In this document: positions 24,042 to 36,555 of the stretch, one piece after another
Numbering within the stretch: the first letter of the stretch is position 1
How the letters are laid out: every line of letters starts with the position of its first letter
NCBI GenBank assembly: GCA_002104985.1
Contig: MCGO01000010.1
Coordinates: 310,001 to 374,000, forward strand
From: Rhizoclosmatium globosum
Lineage: Eukaryota > Chytridiomycota > Chytridiomycetes > Chytridiales > Chytriomycetaceae
Direction of reading: 5' to 3'
Length of the DNA: 64,000 bases
Position numbers and translations under genes: made by a program
The notes under the pieces: generated by a model
The model's database searches: none
Told to the model about the DNA's origin: nothing
What the model saw: the letters and a program-made list of their open reading frames with translations, nothing else

Positions 24042-25858
24042 ATGGCTTGGAATGATCTTCTGCCAACAGACCCTGACATCACTCGGCCGCATGAGATTTA
24101 TCTGATGCTTGGAGCATTCATTACAGCCTTCGGACTCGTCTCGCTGATCATCAAAGACAAGCTCTACATGTCTGAAGCCATGGTCGCGATCTTGGTGGGA
24201 GTGATCATGGGACCCGTTGTTAGCAAGGTCTTTGATGCTTCTCACATGTTTGGCTCAAATGTGAACAACGTTACTTTGGAGTTCACGAGGTACATATTTG
24301 TTTGTCATGGTGACGCGTGAATACACTATTCTGATTATATACTTATAGAATCGTTGTTGCTATCCAATGTATGTGCTGTGGAGTCGATCTTCCCGGGAAC
24401 TACGTCTGGAAAGAATGGAAGAGTTTGGCAATGTTACTTGGCCCCGTGATGATCACTATGTGGTTGGTTGGGGCACTTGGGATCTACCTGATCATGGGGT
24501 TGTCAGTTGTGAGTGTAACTTATCGTCTTATTTCAGAATTCAGTCAAATGAAACTCTGCAAAATAGTTGGATTCTCTGATTGTTTCCGCATGTATCACCC
24601 CCACCGATCCAGTTTTGGCCAATAGTATCGTAAAAGGAAAGTTTGCTGAGAAGAATGTCCCCCTTAATGTTCGTTTGATTCTCTCAGCCGAGAGTGGTGC
24701 CAATGATGGTCTCGGAACTCCTTTCTTGTTACTTGCAATTTATTTACAACGATTGGTAAAGTGTAGCATGATGATATCAGCTTCAATTCTTACAACTTAA
24801 AAACTAGCCCGTGGGCCAAGCGATTGGTGAATGGAGTTGGAAAGTTATGCTCTACCAAATTGTATTATCTGTCGTGATTGGAACTGTTATTGCCTGGCTT
24901 GCCAAGATTTCTCTTAAATCCGCTGTTCGACGAGAGTGGATTGATAAAGAATCTGTACTCTCCTTCTCGATTGCCCTTGCTGTAAGTGACACACATGAGT
25001 CATCACCATATTAACCTGTTTTAGTTATTCATTATGGGACTCGTGGCTATGCTTGGTTCTGACGACATTCTGGCAGTGTTTGTAGCTGGAAACGTTTTGA
25101 CTTGGGATCTTTGGTTTAACGAACGAGTGGCGACTTCTTCTTTCCAGGAAGTCATTGACGCTTTGCTTAACTTGTCCTATTTTGTTTATATTGGCGCAGT
25201 AGTGCCATGGGCTTCGTTTGCGTCTGGACAAAACAACTTAGAAATTTGGAGACTCTGCTTACTTGCATTGTGGATTCTTTTTCTGAGACGATTGCCTTTT
25301 GTGATGGGATTATACAGATGGATTCCAGCTCTTCATGACAGCAAGGAAGCCTTTTTCGCTGGAGTGAGTTGATTCGCTTTGTGCATGGGGTAAAACTGAC
25401 AACTCTTCCAGTGGTTCGGACCCATTGGCGCCGGAGCTATCTTTTACGCTCATATCGCTGTTGTATACTTTGAGTACCCTGCAACCCCCATGCTTCCCAT
25501 TGTATTTTTCATAGTCCTTGCCAGTGTTATGATTCATGGTGGATCCGTTGCACTATTCAATCTCAGCTTATCGCGTCAAACTACCTACCATCATTGGGAG
25601 CGCCGTAAATCCAGAGCAAATGCTTTGGAGTTGCCTCTCGACGAAAATAGTTCAACGGTGGAGATTGCTGATGGTTTAAAGAGTGGTCAAACGACGGTCA
25701 CATTCGTGGACTCTGTGGAAATGACCCCAACCTCTTCAATCAAAAAGGATGTCTTGTTCAAACAAGAAGAAACTGTCCGAAACAATATGGATGAGCTTGT
25801 GTTGCCTCCAGGACAAATATATACAGAGGGTCAAAAGGGAGGCGCCGAAGGAAGGTAG
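24042..25858 (+). CDS. Nha1/Sod2-type Na+/H+ antiporter, copy 2
   Basis: Second member of the tandem array, starting [20 protein letters not shown] at 24042. The core motifs match copy 1: [86 protein letters not shown]. Introns follow [19 protein letters not shown] and FFAG. The intron at 24982-25024 is almost identical to the one at the same place in copy 3. The tail is polar with a run [17 protein letters not shown] and ends GGAEGR. It exports Na+/Li+/K+ in exchange for H+ by family analogy. Confidence 0.93.
24982..25024 (+). other. Intron of antiporter copy 2, conserved in copy 3
   Basis: A 43-base GT...AG intron following SFSIALA. The equivalent intron of copy 3 (26974-27018, 45 bases) matches it at 42 of 43 aligned bases with two single-base indels, whereas the exon right after it differs at roughly one base in five. 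The other introns of these two genes do not match each other. Confidence 0.85.
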
Positions 25859-26051
25859 CACGTGCCGTAATTTCATTTAAATTAGTATAGAAAAATTTAA
25901 TAAAATATGTTTGTTCAGCTGTCTTTTGAACTTGTTGCAGGCTGAAAAATTCCTGAAAATTCCTTGCGAAACGAAACGTGCCCACCTCTCCACGTTCAAT
26001 GCCATTTGCCCCCCTTGAATAACATTAACTTGAACTGCTACTGCTGCTTAA

Positions 26052-28006
26052 ATGGGCTCTTGGAACGATCTGCTGCCGTCGGATCATGAAATCACTAGAC
26101 CCCACGAGATCTACTTGATGCTCGGGGGCTTCATCACAGCCTTCGGGCTCGTCTCACTTGTCATCAAAGACAAGCTCTACATGTCGGAGGCCATGGTGGC
26201 CATTTTGATTGGAGTCATAATGGGTCCACTTGTCGGAAAGGTTCTCGACCCTGAGCATATGTTTGGGATGAGTGTTGACAATGTTACTCTGGAGTTTACA
26301 AGGTACATATCGTTTACCACTATTATTCTGCTGACTCTTAACGCCACAGAATCGTCGTTGCCATTCAATGTATGGCTTGTGGAGTTGACTTGCCTGGGAA
26401 CTATCTTTGGAAAGAATGGAAGTCTGTTGCGATGCTGCTTGGACCTGTGATGATTGTAAAATGGTTTATTTCTGCCGCTGGTATTTACTGGATTATGGGG
26501 CTCTCGTTCGTAAGTTTATCTGGTTGGGGTCGTGCCACCTTTTGCTAAGCATACCTGACAGCTCGATGCTTTGGTTATTTCGGCTTGTATTACTCCTACT
26601 GATCCAGTCTTGGCCAACAGTATCGTCAAGGGAAAGTTTGCAGAGAAGCATGTCCCATTGAATGTTCGTCTCATTATTTCAGCTGAGAGTGGAGCAAATG
26701 ACGGTCTTGGAACCCCATTCCTACTCCTTGCCATTTATTTGCAAAGATTGGTATGTTCTAGTTTCTATATATAATTATCTGACACATTTTTTACTCCAGC
26801 CCACTGGTCAAGCTGTAGGTGAATGGGCCTGGAAAGTCGTTCTCTATCAAGTCTGCCTCTCCGTAATTCTTGGAACCATTCTTGCTTACCTCGCAAAGCG
26901 CGTTCTCAAGACTGCTGAGCGACGGGACTGGATTGACAAAGAATCTATTCTCTCGTTCTCGATTGCCCTTGCTGTAAGTGACACACATCAGTCATCACCA
27001 TATTTAACCTTGTTTTAGCTTTTCATTATGGGTCTCGTTGCTATGCTTGGATCCGACGATATCCTCGCTGTGTTTATCGCTGGAAATGTTTTGACATGGG
27101 ACCTGTGGTTCAACCAAAGAGTCGCGTCCTCGTCATTCCAAGAAGTTATTGACGCTTTGCTCAACTTGTCCTACTTTGTCTTTGTTGGATCAATTGTTCC
27201 TTGGTCGTCTTTCAATTCTGGCGAAGCCAACTTGGACATCTGGAGACTTTGTCTGCTTGGGCTGTGGGTTATCTTTTTGCGACGAGTTCCGGTTGTGATG
27301 GCCTTGTATCCATGGATTCCGGCACTAAAAGACAGCAAGGAAGCATTTTTCGCAGCGGTAAGTGATGTGGTATATGTTTTTTGGTTTGCTTATACTATGA
27401 TATTCAGTGGTTCGGACCTATTGGAGCTGGAGCCATGTTCTACGCTCACATTGCGGTGGTTTACTTTGATTACCCTGCAAAACCACTACTTCCAATCATT
27501 TACTTTATTGTGTTGACGTCTGTAGTGATTCATGGTGGTTCTGTAGCTCTGTTCAACCTCTCATTGACCAGAACTACCACCTACTCAGCTTGGGATCGCT
27601 ATCGTCGTCAATCGCACGCTAATATTGGACCACCAGCTGAATCTCCAGTTATCATTGGTGGTATGGTTATGAATCGTTACAAAGAGCCTGTGATCGAAGG
27701 GCCAGCTACGGTTCTCGCTGAGTCGATTGAAGAAGCACACACAAAATCTCACTCTGTGCGTCCAGGAGAGATGAAAAAGAGGTCTCGTTCATGGTGTCAA
27801 GTTCTGAAGAGGGTGATGTTGAATTTCGAAACAAGCTAGACCAGATTGTGGTCGTCGGAGAAAGCCAAGATGCAATTGAGAACGGTGAAGCGCCTGAAGA
27901 GATTATTGAGGAAGCCAAGGAAGTGCCCGAAGAGGTTGTCGAGGTAGCCGAGGAAACGCCAGTTTCTGTCGGAGTTGATGGAGACAAAGTCGTAACTACT
28001 ATTTAA
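26052..28006 (+). CDS. Nha1/Sod2-type Na+/H+ antiporter, copy 3
   Basis: Third tandem copy, starting MGSWNDLLPSDHEITRPHEI. It is closest to copy 2 and shares its intron sites. Motifs include [73 protein letters not shown] and FVFVGSIVPWSSF. The first reading of the tail ends at 27839. An acidic stretch in another frame (VSSSEEGDVEFRNKLDQ, then a Glu-rich part) stays open to 28006 and is probably the true C-terminus. The junction near 27770-27800 needs either a very short intron or one missing base. If real, this copy has a much more acidic regulatory tail than the other two. Confidence 0.9.
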
Positions 28007-28122
28007 TGTAGTTTGATAGTAGTTTGATAGATTAACTGGCCCATGAACTTGGTCATTTTTTTGTGAGAATAAAGTTGGAAGGGGATGGAAACCAATTTGG
28101 ATGATTGAAAGACCCAACGGAA

Positions 28123-28801
28123 ATGTCATCTTCACGTCGCGAACAACTTCACCACCTCATCTTTGATTCATCAGACGACGAAGACGACGATACAGTCAAT
28201 TGTATATGCAAGGCCAACGGGAACACATCACTGCCCATGGTGCAATGCACTCAATGCAAGGACTGGCTGCACACAACCTGCGTGTCCTTGAATATCGACG
28301 CAGTGCCGCGGTGGTGGTGCTGTGCAATATGCACGCAGCAAATACGAGATGCGGCACGGAGTCCTTCGAGCCTGTCGGACATGGATGGCGATGATGTGCT
28401 GGGGCTCTTGTCTTGATGTTGTTGATAACGACACCGATGTCCAAATGGACGACGCCTCCGAAACGCGCGGCGTTGAAACACCGAGTCACCGAACCGAGGC
28501 TGGCGATCCGCGGTCCGACACTCGCAGGAAAGCGCCTGGTCCACACAGAAGCGATGGCGTGATGCGACTGTCAAGATCATCAACGCCGCAACTCAACAAC
28601 GAAATCGAAAGCACAGGTTCGATATCGGGCATCTCGGACACGCTCTTTGAATCTGACGATTCGTCAGACGCAAGTCAATCTCACTTTCTGGTTGCGAAGG
28701 ATTCGGACACATGGCAAAACAGCAGTGGTGATCATTCAACGCAAGTCGATCAGGACTTGCTACACTCTGACTTTATGCTGATCTTTGGCCATCAACTATA
28801 A
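28123..28801 (+). CDS. Small PHD-finger protein
   Basis: The start MSSSRREQLHHLIFDSSDDE at 28123 is the first ATG. An acidic patch precedes a PHD finger with complete zinc ligands: CICKANGN, MVQCTQCKDWLHTTC and RWWCCAICTQQ (C4HC3). PHD fingers read histone H3 tails, so a nuclear role is likely. The first frame stops at 28416. An acidic Ser/Asp-rich frame then runs to 28801 (LNNEIESTGSISGISDTLF; ESDDSSDASQSHF) and probably belongs to the same protein. A weak-donor intron near 28410-28490 or a missing base would join them. If not, the protein is only 97 residues. Confidence 0.75.
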
Positions 28802-28866
28802 TACGTAAATACAAAACTTGTTTTATAAAGTGACATATGCAACGTCCTTCTTTTTATGCCCAAGCA

Positions 28867-31800
28867 CTAAACGGACAACTCGGTTCCTTCGTTGGAAACG
28901 CCAACAGCGGTCGTAATCAACCCAACTCTAAACGAAATAACTTTGGGAAGCATTACTGACCCAGTGTTATCCCACACGAAAGCGTAAACACCTTTGCGTC
29001 CACCACTCCCTCTATCAATAGGAACAGCCAATGTTCCAGACAAAGTAGATCCAATATTCGTCTTGACTTTTGTCATAGGAAGGACTGGGATCGCGGTGGC
29101 ACGGTAGCCCTTCATTGATGTCTGACGCGAATGTGTGGCGCTTGCAGATGCAGATGATGAAGTGTCTTGATCTGTTGAGACACTTGGTGTATGGTGGTCC
29201 TTGGCCGCAACTGCTTCCAACCTTGCGGCCAGTGAAAGTTTTCCTGAAAGTGGAACAGGCGAAGTTGCAGGTAATGTTGGGCTTTGAGGGTTCTTCCTGA
29301 CTGGCTTTGGTGGTGGTCCTTGAGGTCTCGGTGGAATACCAAGATCTGATATGCCACTTGTGGCATCTGATTCAGTTAGGTCATCTGATTGAACATTCAT
29401 TAAAAATTATGATACGCGCAAAAGACTTACCGTTTGCTGCCTGTCCAGTTGCATCGACATTGCCGCCCACCGTCCCAACTGCCAGGGATACTTCATCCAA
29501 CTCAATTAGATTACCCTCAGATGGGTGTGAAGGCGCTGGAACAGCAGAAACCACGTTTGAATCTCCATTGGTCTCACCACCACCTATCATTGGATAATAG
29601 TAAATCCCAAACATCACTTCCAAGCCGTTTGTTGCATAATCCCACGTCAAGTACGTAACAGTCTCAAGTTCACGCGCACTATTATACCGTTCCATAGACG
29701 AATCGAATGGTAAACACGCACGATACAAGGACTTGCGGTTGATTGTAACTTCACCCACCATTCCTGTATTATGTTGACCACGCCCGAATTGGTCGAAACC
29801 AAATTCACCAATAACAAATTGGTCCAGCAAAGCTGGCGATGGAGGGCGAGGGATTTCAAATGGACGAAACAGGGAACGGAACGTGAATTCCTTTTCTTGC
29901 TTCTTTGTGCCATTGATGTTGTCCCATGAAAAAATGAAGGTTCCCGACGAAAAGGACGAAAGGCAGATGTTTCCACGACAAGTTGGAACCAGGCCTGTTG
30001 TCACCGAGCCATATGGAATAATTTGTCTTGTGCCATACTCGTTGACACTCTCTGGAAACAAAAGAGCAATGTTGCGAGAGGCGTCAGCAGCAGTTGCTGA
30101 AGACGAAAAATCTGGTCTGAAGGAAAGACCAAACATTATCGACTGATCCGCCTTCAACACAAATTCCCACGCAATCTCAACCGTATTTTGGAAATCTTCT
30201 CGTCGGAATACAACTTCTTCTTTCAGAACATCCTTGCCAACAATTCTCTTTGTAACGAAAAGAGCAGGATCTGCTGTCTTTCCAATAGAAAACGGTTCCA
30301 CTGCAACAAATGATCCAGACTTGCTCCGTTTACCCGAACCATCTGCCTCCTCTCCCTCAGGCTGAGTTTGCATCATTCCGCCTGCTGCAACAACTGCTGT
30401 TCTGGTAAGGAAACCCATTGACGGCCGTTTCATGGTCTTGGCTATGGACGTGACAGCTTCAACACGAGATTTGACTTGCTGAGCTACGCTGCTGCTCGTG
30501 CTTTCCGCTGTTGCCCGGCTCCCGACTTCTGACACAGCATCAAATCCTCTCGAACGCGCGCTCACAAACTCAGCCGCAGTATCTTCATAGTCTGAAGAAG
30601 AGTCTAAACCGTTGTCGTGTGTGGGGGATGGAACTCGCTGTGTGGACGTCGAGCCCATTGTGTTTGATCGTGTCACTGTCCAACCCTTGACTTTCGTCCG
30701 CAACATATTTTTCAGCTCCTGTCCCTTCCATGCATATTCCTGGAACGCATCACCGAACGTGCTCTTTTTTGTCTCGTCGCCAATAATAGAGACGCCGTCC
30801 ACATGGGAAATGTATTCTTCCACAAAACTTTTGAGTTTTTTGCACGCTGCAAAGTTTGTTTCAAGACGTGAAAGGTCAGAGGAAAGATGTGAGAGAACAG
30901 TGACAGAACAGGTGTTTGGGTCTGAGGGTGTTGGTTCAATAAGAAACCCTTGGAAGTATACTGAAGAGACAGGAGCATTAGAGCGCGGAAGGCTTGTGGA
31001 TCGCGAGGGAGGAAAGAGGGGAACAGGAGCTTGTTGGAGAGCAGCAGCAATATTTCAGGTAGACCAGATGCTGTTTCGTAAATGAGATTTGCCGCAATTT
31101 TAGTTGGAGAGGGAGGTGCTGATGTGGATACATTTGAGGGATCTGGGGTAGTTGCAGGACGTTCACGAGATGGGCTGTTGCCTCGAGATGATACAACTGG
31201 TCTCGTCGGGGAAGCTGAACGAGATTGTTGTTGCGTTTCAGTTCGGGGCAGAGTTTCCAAAGTTCTCGGACCATCAAGACTCAACAACTCTCCATTTTGA
31301 TCATCATCTTTAAATGCTGCAACTGTTCTTGTCACAATTAAGAATGAGTCCAGAGGACTTGGATCCAAAGCGGAAACATTCTCTCCTTCTGCAGGCTGAG
31401 CAAATATTCGTTTTTGGATTTCAAACACGGTATAAGTTTTGATGGAGTTTTTGGCCAATTGGAACACACTTTGACGGATAGAACGGCTTTCGTCTATGAT
31501 AAAATAAGTCGGTCGCTTCAAATAAATAGATTAAATTACCGAATTGTTTGAGAACACTGGATTCTATATAAGAAGGCTCGCAATGGCGCATATATTCGGG
31601 ATTCGATAGAATCTTTGATTTTGTGGGTAAGAAACACTTAAATGATGCATGTAATAACATACCACAAACACCCGTTCAGCATCGCAATTGATTGTAAGGT
31701 TAGCCCAATTCACATCCGAATTCGCAAATCCATCCATCTTTTTGGTACATTTTTTGACCACGATTCCATTTCCACTCTTGATCGTTTTCCAATCTGAAGT

Positions 31801-33558
31801 TGAAATTGTAGCACCATTCGAGCCCAATACAACTGCATTACTGAGAGGTCCCTTTCGAGTGGAAACTTCCTGCACTAAGCCCATAAACGTGCTGACAAGC
31901 GTCTCTTCTATTAGTGGAAGCTTCTCTGCTGCGCTGGAAGACTCGAGGATGATCGAAAGCGGGAACTTGGAGGTATTTACGAGGTCGTAAGGTTTCATTA
32001 CAGTTTGAGAGGAGGTAAATGAAGAACTTGTTGAAGACAATATTGAGGCAGTTGACGAGGGAAATGGGTAGAGTTCGGGATTTCGTTGAGCTCGAGCAAT
32101 TGCGAAATATTCTTCGACACGAGGGTTTTTGACTCCGCCGTTGTTGCTCGATGTACTCTTTGCATCCCTTGAGTTTTTGTTGACTTCATCCATTCTCCGC
32201 ATTTCGTCCTGGAATATGATTTTAAGTGACCAAATTACTCATGTGAGAGTATCGAAAGCATCGTTACCTCGACAGATGGAATCATGAGAGGCAAGAAAAA
32301 GGTCCTCCAGCCAGGAAAGACCCACATTTCCAAAAAGACACGGCGCACAATTTCTGACAAGACTGAAGAAACCATCCCACGGACCATGTCATTATCAGCC
32401 ACAGTAATTGTAGGTGCTTCCACTTTGAATGAGACTCCAGGATCCTCAAGGAACGAAACAGAGAACATGTCAGAGTATCCAATGGCAGGAACTCTGACGC
32501 GTAACTAGAATATTGCATTGTATTACTTGTTTGATTCTTTCTTTGACTAGGAATCTGAGGGAAGTGGCGCCTTCATGCACAATTCGCTTCGGTCGAGACC
32601 TTCCAACACAATTGCCTACCAACGCTTACTATTCTTCCTTGATATCCCTGCCACGTCATCTTCTCCAAAGTTTCATTTCATTTGATGGATTCCTTAAGCA
32701 TACATGAGAAACCCACCTTTCCCTTGAGAGCATTGATGGACACACGCAGAGGAACAGCAAGTCCTCGAGTGAGAGTAGGTTCGATAGCGACACTTGCACC
32801 ACCGTCATAAGAAACATCAACTTCAAGGGCAACGGCAAGATCGTCTGTGAGGCCTTTGAGCATTCTGACTCCAAGTACTTTTGGGAAGTTGTGGCCGAGA
32901 CGCAAGTCGTGCAGGCGAACGTGATTCTATGAGAATATTTGATAGAGGGAGAGAAAGGGGTTATGATTAGGATGAGGAATCGACGAGGAAGTGGACAACG
33001 TTGAGTGGGGAGAGAATGAGACACGCACAACAAACATGTTCTGGGTTGAGCGCAGTTTCGCATTCAATCTATCCATCAACTTTGCACAAATCTTTGTTTT
33101 GAAGAGAGACGAGTCGCGCAGAGAGAGGAAGAAGCGGGCCACAACAATATTGAGCCAGGGCGCCGTGTCCGTTGGCGAAGTGTCCACGTTCTGCGCATCC
33201 CATTCGAAAGAAGGAGAAGATGCATTCGAAGTTGAAGTAGACGTTGGAGTTGAAGTCGAATTGGCCGCCGACAGAGCCGCTTCAATCACAGAAGCAACGC
33301 CGCGGGGCCACGCACTGAATTCAAAGTCCGTTCGAGTTGTCGATTGTTCGTTGTTGGTGGCTGAGTCGCTCTTCTGCTTTTGCTCGTGCTCGTCCTCGTC
33401 GAACGCAGAAAACGAGGCGGGCATTGGCGCCACTGTCGCCCGCATTGGATCAAAGAGAACCATCGATGCGAATGCCAAGCCAAACATCAGAAGAGTCACA
33501 CGAGTCCAGACCCAAATAGAACTCCGCGGAAGTACGTGTCGTCCGCGAGAAGGGCCAT
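28867..33558 (-). CDS. SMP lipid-transfer protein with START-like and two GOLD-like domains
   Basis: Large multi-exon protein. The N-terminus begins MALLADDTYFRGVLF (33558), or at the in-frame ATG of MFGLAFASMVLFDPM (33487); it contains one membrane anchor. An SMP domain follows: TAPWLNIVVARFFLSLRDS, KICAKLMDRLNAKL, LHDLRLGHNFPKVLGVRM, DVSYDGGASVAIEPTL, PSVLSEI-type helix and PGWRTFFLPLMIPSV. Then comes a region resembling a START/Bet v1 fold (NWANLTINCDAERVFV, YIESSVLKQF, TYTVFEIQKRIF). The C-terminal half has a GOLD-like sandwich (VEIAWEFVLKADQSIMFGL; SGTFIFSWDNINGTKKQEK). A second one (LTWDYATNGLEVMFGIYYYP; KGVYAFVWDNTGSVMLPKV) is split by about 150 disordered residues with a PPRPQGPPPKPVRK motif. 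SMP proteins move lipids at organelle contact sites; location and cargo here are inference. The final intron is about 29390-29430. Confidence 0.8.
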
Positions 33559-33898
33559 TGCTTCGGCGAATTGGTTGTTGGTGTTGATTGGGTGGTTGGG
33601 TTGAACTTTTTTTAACAAATGGAATAGTGCGACATCAAAGAGGGAAGAAACACTTGTAGCCACAATGAAGCTTTTAAAGCCAAATGCTGCAGTCGTTGTC
33701 ATTATCCTGATTTCCTTCATGAAGGATTACATATCAAAAATTGTAGGAGTTGGATATAGCTTTATCGTCTCTATTTTAGGGAAAAATACAACACTTCACT
33801 TCCATTTCTCTTTCTTTTGTGGATAAGTAGTTTCATTTCTCTTTCTTTTTTTTCCAAATCAACTTCTTCGAAACCCAACTCCACAACACACAACCACA
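33559..33898. promoter_or_regulatory. Divergent promoter between SMP protein and Lsg1
   Basis: About 340 bases between two divergent starts. The half next to the Lsg1 gene is pyrimidine-rich (CTTTCTTTTTTTTCC), as common in fungal core promoters. No defined binding site was recognised. Confidence 0.4.
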
Positions 33899-36462
33899 AT
33901 GTCCTCAGCCAAGAGCAAGAAAACACTTGGACTTGGAAAGGCTTTGATCCGAAACAGATTCCAGACAAATGTGGACAAAGGACTCCGAATGAAAGTGAAC
34001 CCAGATGGTTCCTCAGTCAAACACACTACTGAGATTGATGAGAGCACAAAGGACTGGACAAGAATGCAATCCATTACTCAGGAGAATGATCTTGATGCCT
34101 TCTTGACGACTGCCACTCTTGCTGGAACTGACTTTACCGCTGGTATGTTGGCGCGAGCCTCCGAGTGTCTGAACTTCAGTTTCTTGTGGGAATGGAGCAC
34201 GGAAACATATCTATTTTTTAAGCGAAGGAACATTGCATTTACAGCGTGAGCAGCTTGTGACAAGGAACCTAGCCTGGACCATTTGAAATATGGGATACCA
34301 ACACAACCTACTCATCAAACAAAATTTCGAATCAATTGGATACTAAAACGTTTCGTGCAGAAAAACTCAATATCGAAGTTCTCGCAAAGGACACCCACAA
34401 CCAATATCTGCTCACTGAAGAAGAGGAAAAGGAGACTCTCAAGCTCCACAAGCAACACAAATCGCTTTTGACTGTACCCCGTCGTCCTGTCTGGGACGGT
34501 ATTGCCTCATCTGATGAACAGCAACGCAGAGAACGTGACACATTCTTGGACTGGAGACGTGGACTTGTTTCGTAAGCCTCTACTTACCTCCCCATTTCCC
34601 AAAATAACCTCAACCTCTTTCTCTCTCCAGCCTCGAAGAAGAAAAAGGCCTCCTCATGACTCCATACGAACGAAACCTCGAAGTCTGGCGCCAACTCTGG
34701 CGTGTCCTCGAACGATCCGACATCATCGTCCAAATCGTTGACGCTCGTAACCCAACCCTCTTCCGATCTTCCGACCTCGAATCCTATGTCCGCGAAGTCG
34801 ACTCCCGCAAGGGAAACCTGTTGCTCATCAACAAGGCTGATATGTTGACTGTTCGTCAGCGTGAAGCGTGGGCGTCGTATTTCGAGAAGGAGAAGGTTGA
34901 ATACGTGTTTTTCAGTGCTGCGCTTGCGAGGCGGCGGTTGGAGGAGGAAGCGGAGGCGGAGGCTGCTGAGGAGGCGAGGATTGAGCGGGAGGCAAGGGAG
35001 AAGAAAGTTCGTGAAGAGATTCGTAAGATGGGAATCGGAGCCGCTTCTGCATTTGGAGAGCGTGCTGGAGCTGGAGGGAAAAAGAAGGCGGGTGGTATGT
35101 TTGCTGGATTGAGGGATTTGGAGGATGGGGAGGACGTGGATGCTGTGGATACTGAAGTATTGAAGCAACGATCAAGTGAAGATGATGAGGAAGAAGATAT
35201 GGACATTGTGGAGCAGAATGCTGTTGATGCATAATTGCACAGCAACAGGCAAAGCTGGATCCAAAGCCAGTGCCCAACGACCAGACCAACATGCATCTCA
35301 GTAACGCTTGGCAGAAGGGTGGCTCTCTGGAGCAGGAGCCTGAACGCATCCGTATCTTGAGTTGTGACGAATTGCTCGACCTGATTGCCAAAAAGACACC
35401 AGCTCCACTCCGTGCTGGTGAAAAGAAAGTTACTATCGGATTTGTTGGATACCCGAACGTTGGAAAGTCGTCCACCTTGAACGCCCTTGTTGGCGCCAAG
35501 AAGGTGACAGTTTCATCAACTCCTGGTAAAACCAAGCACTTCCAAACAATTCACTTGGATGAATCCACTATCCTTTGTGATTGTCCTGGTTTGGTTTCCC
35601 ATCTTTTGCCACTACCAAGGCTGAAATGGTTTGCAACGGTGTCTTGCCAATCGATCAACTTCGAGAACACACTGGTCCTGCTACACTTGTCGCTCAGCGT
35701 ATTCCAAGACACGCACTTCAAGCCATCTATGGTATCAGAATCCGAACGTTCGACCAGGAAGGAAACTTGGACCCACACGCTCCTATCAAGGGAGAGCAAC
35801 TTTGTGCCGCCTATGCCGTCAACAGAGGTTTTAAAAAGTCTGGTCAGGGTAACCCAGATGAAGCCAGAGCTGCCAGAATTATTTTGAAGGAATATGTCAT
35901 GGTGAGTTGATTCCACTTTCTTAATTTCACCTGAAGTCTAAACGCTACTCATTCTCAGGGAAAACTGCTGTACTGTCACCCACCTCCTGGAAACTACGAT
36001 CCTGTCGACTTCAACATTGAAACTTACTCTGGTCCAGAATTCTTCCCTAAAAAGAAGCGCGCCAAGACCCACGAAGTTGCTGGCGAACCTATGGAAGTCG
36101 ATGGAGAAGAAGAAGAGGAAGACGATGAAGAGCTCGATGACGAGGAAGAGGATGAACACGATATTACCCGTGCTGATGAAGCCAACATCAACCGATCCCT
36201 TGACTCTAACTTTTTCAAAGCAAAATCAAATTCTTCTGGTGTGAATATGAAGGGCAAGTTCCAGAGTACTGGATTTACACGGTCGAAGCTTTACCCACAT
36301 CAAGTTGGTGCCGTGGCATCGGCTGGTGAAACAGTTGTTGTGAAAGGGAAGGGAAAAGCGAAAGCTGTTGCGCTGCCAACTGCTGTTCCTGGAATGGGCT
36401 TTGGACTAGATGATGCCAAGAGTAAAAAACACAAGAAGGAAAAGAGGGGAAAGTCAGAGTGA
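33899..36462 (+). CDS. LSG1: Lsg1 large-subunit GTPase
   Basis: Cytoplasmic circularly permuted GTPase that releases Nmd3 from pre-60S ribosomes. The start MSSAKSKKTLGLGKALIRN carries the basic N-terminus typical of the family. G motifs appear in permuted order: NKADMLTVRQREAW (G4), a long charged insert (EAEAEAAEEARIEREA and acidic stretches), then GFVGYPNVGKSSTLNALVG (G1), SSTPGKTKHFQT (G2) and DCPGLV (G3). LCAAYAVNRGFKKSGQGNPD follows, then a Lys-rich C-terminus. An apparent stop near 35231 is removed if a 35-base intron (about 35198-35232) is spliced, joining EEDMDI to QQAKLDPK. In contrast the frame change at about 35600, in DCPGLV-FPSFATTKAEM, fits a single missing T in the run TTT and no intron. 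Confidence 0.95.
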
Positions 36463-36555
36463 ATTGGACGAAAGATGAGAGAAACGACTAATGCATTGCT
36501 TGGGAATATTGTTTTCTTATTATTGCTATATAAAGCTCTTTATTACGATGACATG

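Noticed and set aside
35198..35232. Premature stop in Lsg1 after NAVDA
   Set aside because: A 35-base GT...AG intron removes it in phase; other introns in the window have the same length.
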